From Phycisphaerae bacterium (GTDB lineage: Bacteria; Planctomycetota; Phycisphaerae; SM23-33): 9,943 nt of DNA. The DNA is taken from contig JASLZV010000035.1 of assembly GCA_030754715.1 (NCBI GenBank), forward strand, positions 262 through 10,204, given 5' to 3'. How positions within the stretch are numbered: position 1 is the first letter of the stretch; the number at the start of each line of letters is the position of its first letter. Both the position numbers and the translations under genes were made by a program. Of the stretch, positions 4,882 to 9,943 are shown in pieces. The notes beneath the pieces are model-generated. The model had not been told where the DNA came from, made no database searches, and was given only the letters and a program-made list of their open reading frames with translations.

Positions 4882-7563
4882 CTATTGTTGCCTTGCCTTG
4901 CGGATCTTCAGGATTGCCTCGATGACCCGCGTGCGCTCGGCGTCCATGTCGCCCATGTATTTGGGATCCATGACGAACTCTGATCCGCCGGAATCGTTCA
5001 TTGCCGGTCTCAGGTCGGTACGGTCGGATATGTCTTTCAACAGTTTCATTCCAGCCTCACCAGCTTGGCGTGCGACGGGGCTTTTACCGGCAAGGGCCGC
5101 CTGCGCGATCTTCTTCAGCGTCAGCATGTATCGATAGTCGTCAATGCCTTCGCGGACGCATTCCCAGTTGGCCACGGGGATGATCTCGTCGTTCTCGAAG
5201 TAGACATAGCCGTGCACCTGCTTGTACTCAGGTGTGAACACAAAATCCTTGCTGTAGCCTATCCTATTTATGAAACGATCGCTGAAAACGTTGTGGTCGG
5301 TGTAGGCCCAGAGGCTCACGCCCTTCAAACCGATCTTCCAGGGGAAGTAACCGAAGAAGTAGCGATTATACGCCGGATGGATTTCGAGAATCCCCCGGCA
5401 ACTATATGTCCAGGGATGCTTGCCCATTTTTCGGGCCTTGGCGATCATTTCGGGGCTGCTGCAGCCGATCCAGATGTCGTACATGTGCCCCAGTGCGTCG
5501 GAACCCTTCATGCCGAGGGCGGTGGTCGTCTTAAGGTTCGGGGCGGCCTTCTTGATTCTTGTCAGAATCCTTCGCGCCTCCCTCATCCGATCAGCATGGC
5601 CGTCGATCTCGTCGCTGACGTAGACCGCCACCTCCGGCCACTTTCTTTCTTTGTATATCCGCGCCAGTTCCAGCAGAAGGTCCGTTTCATAGTGCTGGCT
5701 GTAAAGGTCCAGTATCGGCTCCTGTGCCAGCCCGCTGCTCCCAAGCGTCTCTACCATTTGTGCGTAACTGACGCCATAAGGCGCGTAGTGGCCGCCCAAT
5801 TTATCCAGGAGGTAGTTGTCCACGTCGATCTTGTTCTTGCCGGTCTTCTTGTCTTTGGTCTGAACCCAGTTGTAGTTGGTAAAGGTGGTCATGCCGTGGT
5901 CGCGCATGTCTTTGACGATCTTGGCGAAGAATTCCGGTGTGTAGAACCCGGTGTATTTGCCCACTCCGCGGTAATACATGAAATAGCCCATCTCGTCCGG
6001 GGCGGAAAGTTCAAACGGCAGCACGCGAACCTTCAGCGGAAGGCGTGTTACCGTCTGGCCGGAAGTCAATGACACCGTTCCGCGGTACTCGCCGACAGCG
6101 GACTTGGGGGGAACCTTCACCGTCAGCCAGACGCGCTGGGTCCGCTTCTTTATCAGGTTCAGCGAGTCGAATCTCCTCAGGAGATGCTGCCAGGCCACGA
6201 AGGACTTGGGATTTTTCCACTCCGATTGCCACGTAGCCCTGCGGACGTCAACTGCCGATGCGGGGATTGCGGCCCCGCCAGGCCCGGCGAGGTCGCTCAC
6301 CTTTACCGTGAGCGATTCTATATTCCTCAGAGGGTAGAGCGAAAACGTCACCGGTTCGAATTCGTCCGAACAGGCCGCGATCGACAGCGACGAAACCACT
6401 TCCTGGGCTCTAGGCACCGCCGTGTACACGAACGAATCGGAGTAGCGGCGGCCGAAGACGATGTAGCCAGCATCTTTCTGCTGCCGGGTTGGCGCCGGCG
6501 GCGACCACGGATCGCCCTTGGTCAGGTCCAGTTTCTGCGTCCCGCCGAGGTAGCGGACCTTTCCCGCCGAATCGGTGAGTGTGACGGTGTATTTGGCCTG
6601 CGCGTCGTCGCCGGCTACAAAGTGCTTAAATGAAACGGACTGCTCATCGCCGGCCTTCAAGAAAACGGACTTTTGGTATTCCTTGGCGGCGACCTTTGCC
6701 CCGGGGCGAACTATGCTGAGGGTCAGCATGCCGGAAAAGTTGCGGCCGGTTTCATTCTTGACGTGGAACGGAATTTCGCTATCGCCGGGCTGGGGCTCGC
6801 GTACAAGCGCCACCCGCCAATAGAACCTTGACAAGTCAGCGTCCACAACCAAATCGCCGAAAAGCTCAGGCAGGCGAAAGCTCTTGCCCCGCGTGGAGTT
6901 CCACGAACTGTAGTAACCGTTCTTGTAGTGTTCCTTATCCTCAAATTCGTGCGAGCGGTTCAGATTGAACCCCCATACCTTGGCGGTATCCGGATGGAGC
7001 GGGAGCATAGCCAGGGGGAAGGACATTTCGATATTGAAACCCTTGTCGGTGAGCGTTGCGGCGGAGATAAGGTAATCCTGGTTGAGGATTTTCAACAGGT
7101 CACCACTGGGCAGTGTTATCAGCGACGAGCCGTTGGCGTGCAGGAGATACTGCTGAAAGGTCTTCCGGTCGCGATTGGTATCCAGAAAAACCTCGATCGC
7201 ACCGCCTTTGCGATATTTGAATTCTCCGCCGAGCGCTGCGATGCTGGCCTTGAGTTTAGCCGTATCCTGCACGGTACATTCCATGGAGATGTAAAGGTTG
7301 TCGTCGTCGAAGCACACCCGTCCGACGGTCCGTTCGGCGTGAAGGCGTTTGGGATTGCGAAACACGCTGAATCCTGTTGCTTTGTCGGCGGCCTTCCAGC
7401 AGGGCTCATCCAGTTTGCCGTCTATGGTTGGCGATGCCTTTGTCCTGGCGGCGGTCAGTTTTCTGGGAGACGGCGCATCCCCGGCGGCCATGGTCTCAAA
7501 GGCCGGCATCGCCAGTGCAGCGATCATCAGCAGGCAAACGGCCTGAACGATTGACTTTTTCAT
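4882..7563 (-). CDS. Secreted CBM9-domain protein with GH123/DUF4091-like glycosidase region
   Basis: The 893-residue product starts with a clear signal peptide (MKKSIVQ, hydrophobic core about 7-20, cleavage near residue 27). Residues about 38-240 form a CBM9-like carbohydrate-binding sandwich (SPTIDGKLDEPCW at 44-56, AIEVFLD at 122-128, FNIEMSFPLAML at 176-187). Residues about 390-520 are a second sandwich (ACSDEFEPVTFSLY, VWLTVKVPPKSAVGEYRGT) of the kind preceding GH123-like barrels. The barrel follows (about 520-820), with an adjacent D651-E652 in YVSDEIDGH, the layout used for catalysis in GH123, and a DUF4091-like end (FPWKIGLKGVSLWAY 740-754; NWECVREGIDDYRYM 799-813). It probably cleaves an extracellular or periplasmic glycan; GH123 members act on N-acetylgalactosaminides, but that specificity is not assumed here. 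ATG 7563 is supported by the signal peptide and an upstream GGAAAA. It has its own promoter candidate. Confidence 0.88.
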   Translation of the reverse strand: MKKSIVQAVCLLMIAALAMPAFETMAAGDAPSPRKLTAARTKASPTIDGKLDEPCWKAADKATGFSVFRNPKRLHAERTVGRVCFDDDNLYISMECTVQDTAKLKASIAALGGEFKYRKGGAIEVFLDTNRDRKTFQQYLLHANGSSLITLPSGDLLKILNQDYLISAATLTDKGFNIEMSFPLAMLPLHPDTAKVWGFNLNRSHEFEDKEHYKNGYYSSWNSTRGKSFRLPELFGDLVVDADLSRFYWRVALVREPQPGDSEIPFHVKNETGRNFSGMLTLSIVRPGAKVAAKEYQKSVFLKAGDEQSVSFKHFVAGDDAQAKYTVTLTDSAGKVRYLGGTQKLDLTKGDPWSPPAPTRQQKDAGYIVFGRRYSDSFVYTAVPRAQEVVSSLSIAACSDEFEPVTFSLYPLRNIESLTVKVSDLAGPGGAAIPASAVDVRRATWQSEWKNPKSFVAWQHLLRRFDSLNLIKKRTQRVWLTVKVPPKSAVGEYRGTVSLTSGQTVTRLPLKVRVLPFELSAPDEMGYFMYYRGVGKYTGFYTPEFFAKIVKDMRDHGMTTFTNYNWVQTKDKKTGKNKIDVDNYLLDKLGGHYAPYGVSYAQMVETLGSSGLAQEPILDLYSQHYETDLLLELARIYKERKWPEVAVYVSDEIDGHADRMREARRILTRIKKAAPNLKTTTALGMKGSDALGHMYDIWIGCSSPEMIAKARKMGKHPWTYSCRGILEIHPAYNRYFFGYFPWKIGLKGVSLWAYTDHNVFSDRFINRIGYSKDFVFTPEYKQVHGYVYFENDEIIPVANWECVREGIDDYRYMLTLKKIAQAALAGKSPVARQAGEAGMKLLKDISDRTDLRPAMNDSGGSEFVMDPKYMGDMDAERTRVIEAILKIRKARQQ

Positions 7564-7588
7564 AACATGTTTTCCGTTTAGGTGTTAC

Positions 7589-7635
7589 GAGACACAACAA
7601 ACATCCGGGTTGCATGGGCGCTTCGCGGGTGTCTC
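7589..7635 (-). promoter_or_regulatory. Possible structured leader of the CBM9 glycosidase gene
   Basis: GAGACAC (7589-7595) and GTGTCTC (7629-7635) are perfect seven-base inverted copies enclosing 33 bases, almost the whole leader predicted from the -10 box at 7649-7654. Inside, CGC-GAA-GCG can form a mini-hairpin. After the stem, GTAACA and TGTTAT near the start codon could pair around the ribosome site. It matches no riboswitch class I know; structure is inferred by eye. Confidence 0.3.
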
Positions 7636-7648
7636 CGTAGGGCCGCCG

Positions 7649-7657
7649 ATTATACCA
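7649..7657 (-). promoter_or_regulatory. Extended -10 promoter candidate for the CBM9 glycosidase gene
   Basis: The minus strand reads TGGTATAAT: a perfect -10 hexamer with the extended TGn motif. A poor -35 (TTGTTG, 16-base spacer) lies upstream, which the extended -10 could compensate. The transcript would begin near 7642, leaving about 78 bases of leader. The remaining spacer to the GH4 stop (7658-7783) holds no gene or clear terminator. Confidence 0.55.
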
Positions 7658-7783
7658 ACAAGAAAGCAGGCAACAACCCTTTTCCCACAACTTCACGCAG
7701 CCGATTTCCCCATCATGCTCAACATCCGTCAGCAGGTCGCTTCTTAGACACTTACCTCATCTTTCGGCCGCGGGCTTCCGGCG

Positions 7784-9121
7784 CTAGAACACCGTTATGT
7801 ATCGCTTGTGCACCGTAAGAAGGCGCCGGCCCATCTCGTTGACCTGCCGGCCGGTCATATGCGAACAAATCGGATCCAGTCGCAGTGCCTGAAGCGCGAG
7901 TTCCTTGTCCTTTTTGAAACAGGCATCGACCCACATCGTAAAGACCGCAGCCCAAGGCGCAACCATGCTTTGAACCGGCTCCGGCAAGGGCCCGAATGTC
8001 AGGGGGGTAAAACCGTTGCGATCCACGCGGACGGCCGTCTCGACCACTACACCGTGAGGCAGGCTGGAGATCTGGCCGACGTTGGGAACATTGCCCACAT
8101 CGATGAAAACCTTTCCCTGCCAGTGGGCCGCGATGATGTCGGCTGCAGTTTCGCGGCTGCGATCGAAGTATTCCTGATCGATCCTGCCCTTGATCATTTT
8201 TTGCAGGCGTTTCGTGCGGTCGGTATACGCCTTGCGGCGCTGGGACATGTTTGTGCGTTCAATTCCGTACTTCTTCATGTTCTTTCTGCTGGTGATGTAG
8301 CATGAGAAGAACTCAGATGTGTGGCGGTCACCCACGTAGGGCATGACCCCGGTCTGGCGAAACAGTTCGGTCGCCAGTTTTCGTCCGGACGTCCAGCCCA
8401 TCGCATCGGCATATTTTCCCTTCAATAGTCCGCCCAGTTCTTGCCTGCGCAGGCGCCGGGTCAGGTCGGCAATTACGTCGATCCCCCCTGCGCGTGCTTC
8501 GGTGATCCAGAAAAAGTGATTCAACCCGGCGTACTTGGCGGCAATCTCATCTTCGCTCTTGAGATTGTAGAGCCTCTTGATGAAGTCCAGGTTCCCAAAC
8601 AGGCCGTGACACAGCCCGACCACCGGCCCCTTGAACAGGCGAGCCAGAACGTCGGTGAGAGTTGTCATGGGGTTACTGTAATTCAAGACGATCGCCCCCG
8701 GCGCGCAGCGATTCATGTCCCGGGCCAATGATACAAAGACGTCAAAGTTGCGAATGAACCTCGCCCACCCCCCGGGCCCGCACGTGTCCCCGACGGGGTG
8801 ATAGATTCCGTATTCGTCCGGAATGGCCAGGTCGTGGGCCATGGCCTTGAGCCCGCCCGTTGAGATGGTGATGATGATGTAATCCGCGTCTTTCAGCGCG
8901 CGGGTGCGGTTGTCGGTGGATACAATGCGGGGCGTGAGGCCGAGTCGGCCGGCCAACTTATCCAGAAATGCCTTGGTCAGGTCGCTGGCCTGCTTGTTGA
9001 TGTCGAACAGAACATACTCCGCGTTGCTGAGCGAGTCGGTCAGGAGCATGTCCCTGACGATGTTTGGGGTCCATGAATTACTTCCGCCGCCGACGATTAC
9101 GATCTTGGGCTTTGATGTCAT
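7784..9121 (-). CDS. Glycoside hydrolase family 4 (NAD+/metal-dependent), glycuronidase-like subgroup
   Basis: A 445-residue cytoplasmic enzyme of normal GH4 length. Seen in order: NAD-binding IVIVGGGSNSWTP (7-19) with acidic D40 at the end of the next strand, C114-G-P-G-G, N147-Y-S-N-P-M (147-152), the metal-binding C171-H172-G173-L and N201-H202. GH4 enzymes use NAD+ and usually Mn2+ to oxidise C3, eliminate the aglycone and re-reduce. The four residues at the metal cysteine vary with substrate; CHG-type members have been linked to uronic-acid glycosides (alpha-glucuronidase), so a uronide substrate is plausible but unproven. The frame is open upstream to 9382, but that stretch is low in family similarity. 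ATG 9121 is chosen because it starts the Rossmann fold and has GGAG nine bases upstream; ATG 9136 is the alternative. It appears to be first in the minus-strand series and has a fair promoter. Confidence 0.93.
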   Translation of the reverse strand: MTSKPKIVIVGGGSNSWTPNIVRDMLLTDSLSNAEYVLFDINKQASDLTKAFLDKLAGRLGLTPRIVSTDNRTRALKDADYIIITISTGGLKAMAHDLAIPDEYGIYHPVGDTCGPGGWARFIRNFDVFVSLARDMNRCAPGAIVLNYSNPMTTLTDVLARLFKGPVVGLCHGLFGNLDFIKRLYNLKSEDEIAAKYAGLNHFFWITEARAGGIDVIADLTRRLRRQELGGLLKGKYADAMGWTSGRKLATELFRQTGVMPYVGDRHTSEFFSCYITSRKNMKKYGIERTNMSQRRKAYTDRTKRLQKMIKGRIDQEYFDRSRETAADIIAAHWQGKVFIDVGNVPNVGQISSLPHGVVVETAVRVDRNGFTPLTFGPLPEPVQSMVAPWAAVFTMWVDACFKKDKELALQALRLDPICSHMTGRQVNEMGRRLLTVHKRYITVF

Positions 9122-9149
9122 CGAGGATTGCTCCATTGGGCCGGTCAGA

Positions 9150-9173
9150 CACGGCCTGCGGACAGGGGCCGTG
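9150..9173 (-). promoter_or_regulatory. Seven-pair hairpin in the GH4 leader
   Basis: CACGGCC (9150-9156) and GGCCGTG (9167-9173) pair perfectly around ten bases. It lies inside the leader predicted from the promoter at 9197-9224, about 15 bases before the ribosome site of the GH4 gene. It could be an operator half-site pair or an mRNA structure. It lacks a T-run, so it is not a standard terminator. Confidence 0.35.
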
Positions 9174-9196
9174 CCGGACGCCCGTTGATGCTGGGC

Positions 9197-9224
9197 ACTA
9201 TACAGCGTGCTGGGGGGATTGCAA
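9197..9224 (-). promoter_or_regulatory. Sigma70-like promoter candidate for the GH4 gene
   Basis: On the minus strand TTGCAA (9224-9219, four of six consensus bases) is followed by a 16-base spacer and TATAGT (9202-9197, five of six). Transcription would start near 9190, about 70 bases before ATG 9121. This position independently supports the 9121 start over longer upstream frames. Confidence 0.5.
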
Positions 9225-9227
9225 CCA

Positions 9228-9345
9228 CCGGCGAGGTCTTCCGTGTTTACCTGGGGTGCCGGTGTTGAAAAAATTACGGGAGGTTTTGCCCTCGCCGGCG
9301 GATCGGTGTATTCTGCTCCGCAAGCCGCCCGTGAAACCGGCGAGG
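9228..9345. repeat. Three copies of CCGGCGAGG in the divergent intergenic region
   Basis: The 9-mer occurs at 9228-9236 (+), 9290-9298 (inverted, CCTCGCCGG) and 9337-9345 (+). The outer copies extend to ACCGGCGAGG. The middle copy overlaps the spacer of the plus-strand promoter candidate. This could be an operator set for a regulator of the two divergent units. One more copy occurs inside the CBM9 gene near 6288, so chance in GC-rich DNA is not excluded. Confidence 0.35.
9286..9314 (+). promoter_or_regulatory. Weak sigma70-like promoter candidate for the divergent oxidoreductase
   Basis: TTGCCC (9286-9291) and TATTCT (9309-9314) are separated by 17 bases; each matches four of six consensus bases. 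Transcription would begin near 9321, about 80 bases before GTG 9400. Confidence 0.3.
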
Positions 9346-9399
9346 CGACTGGACCAAGGTTACCGGCATGCTGAAAATCCAAGTGAAAAGGGCCAACCC

Positions 9400-9943
9400 G
9401 TGAAAAAAGTGCAGATAGGTTTTATTGGCGCCGGAGGCTTCATAAGCGCCCAACATCTTCTGACGGTTCGTGACAGTCGGATTATGGATATTCGGGCGAT
9501 TGCGGATCTGGATGAACAGCGCCTTGAGAGCCATGCTTCGGCTATGGAAGTGGGGTACACGACCACCGACTACAAGGAGGTGCTGGGCGACCCTAAGGTG
9601 GACCTGGTGATAATAGGCACCAAGCAGGATCTGCACGCGCGATTCATAGTGGAGAGCCTGGACGCGGGCAAGTGGGTTTTATGTGAAAAGCCCATGTCGG
9701 AAACGGACGAAGAGACGCAGGCGGTTATGGCGGCAGAGCATCGCAATTCCGGAAAACTTGCCATTGGTTTCAACAGGCGCTTCGCCCCGGCCTATACTGA
9801 AACGAAGCTGTTGATGCAGAGCGTGAAGCGGCCCTGGTATGTCAACTACCGGCTGATGGCGCCGAATCCGGGCAAACAGACCGAGGACAGTTTTTACAAG
9901 GGTCGTCCGAGAATTCTGTATGAAGGTTGTCATATACTGGACC
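9400..9943 (+). CDS. Gfo/Idh/MocA family oxidoreductase (3' end outside window)
   Basis: The first 181 codons are visible. The product opens with VQIGFIGAGGFIS (4-16), a Rossmann glycine motif at G10-A-G12-G13. D36 at the end of the second strand suggests NAD rather than NADP. The EKP signature is E96-K97-P98. FNRRFAP (124-130) and YEGCHILD (174-181) are typical of the family, with H178 and D181 as likely active-site residues. The protein resembles the minus-strand oxidoreductase at 3721-4752 only at family level. GTG 9400 is used because no in-frame ATG lies nearby and AAAGGG sits about seven bases upstream. It is divergent from the GH4 gene across 278 bases, so both may share control. It probably oxidises or reduces a sugar intermediate; substrate unknown. 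Confidence 0.92.
   Translation, partial: MKKVQIGFIGAGGFISAQHLLTVRDSRIMDIRAIADLDEQRLESHASAMEVGYTTTDYKEVLGDPKVDLVIIGTKQDLHARFIVESLDAGKWVLCEKPMSETDEETQAVMAAEHRNSGKLAIGFNRRFAPAYTETKLLMQSVKRPWYVNYRLMAPNPGKQTEDSFYKGRPRILYEGCHILD

Noticed and set aside
3949..6072. Long plus-strand frames (3949-4872 and 5065-6072) opposite the oxidoreductase and CBM9 genes
   Set aside because: Both mirror well-supported minus-strand genes, lack ribosome sites or domains, and have typical antisense-shadow composition.
4796..7779. GGAAGCCCGCGG shared by the spacers at 4796-4807 and 7768-7779 (inverted)
   Set aside because: A 12-base match between two places in 10 kb of GC-rich DNA is expected by chance; nothing else flanking it is shared.
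9122..9382. 87-residue N-terminal extension of the GH4 frame
   Set aside because: The stretch covers the promoter candidate, a hairpin and the divergent intergenic DNA, has no GH4-like sequence, and the Rossmann fold starts directly after ATG 9121 with a GGAG upstream.
9274..9933. Minus-strand frames at the right end (9274-9636, 9570-9773, 9679-9933)
   Set aside because: They are antisense to the clear Gfo/Idh/MocA frame starting at GTG 9400 and show no domain.

Overview
The window is a GC-rich bacterial carbohydrate-degradation locus. Six genes run on the minus strand from about 9.1 kb down to base 1. One gene diverges on the plus strand from 9.4 kb and leaves the window. The mix points to the Planctomycetota/PVC group or a similar polysaccharide-degrading phylum: CBM9-type secreted glycosidase, five-bladed-propeller protein with a 'FIDDY' start, two Gfo/Idh/MocA dehydrogenases, a xylose-isomerase-like TIM barrel and a MetallophosN-type phosphoesterase. 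This taxonomic call is inference from gene content; there is no rRNA or marker gene here.

Layout in transcription order on the minus strand: a GH4 NAD-dependent glycosidase (9121-7784); a secreted 893-residue CBM9 plus GH123/DUF4091-like protein (7563-4882); a Gfo/Idh/MocA oxidoreductase (4752-3721); a fusion of an ArsC/low-molecular-weight-phosphatase domain to a sugar isomerase/epimerase-like TIM barrel (3662-2373); a secreted propeller protein interrupted by one in-frame TGA (2246-549); and a calcineurin-like phosphoesterase that overlaps the propeller stop by ATGA and runs off the left edge (552-1). On the plus strand a second Gfo/Idh/MocA oxidoreductase starts at GTG 9400 and runs off the right edge. 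Minus-strand promoter-like sequences lie before the GH4, CBM9 and propeller genes, with leaders of roughly 70-85 nt. A plus-strand promoter candidate and three copies of CCGGCGAGG sit in the 278-bp divergent region.

The likely joint task is breakdown of a glycan or glycoside. The two proteins with export signals would act outside the cytoplasm. GH4, both dehydrogenases and the TIM barrel would act on the released sugar in the cytoplasm. GH4 chemistry goes through NAD-dependent oxidation at C3, and Gfo/Idh/MocA enzymes with xylose-isomerase-like partners are known in keto-sugar pathways, so a redox (3-keto) route is a reasonable hypothesis. The substrate cannot be read from the sequence. No transporter, transcription factor, transposase, CRISPR array, tRNA or rRNA is visible. 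The points most worth checking are the TGA-for-Trp interruption and the phosphatase-isomerase fusion that has lost the ArsC resolving cysteines.
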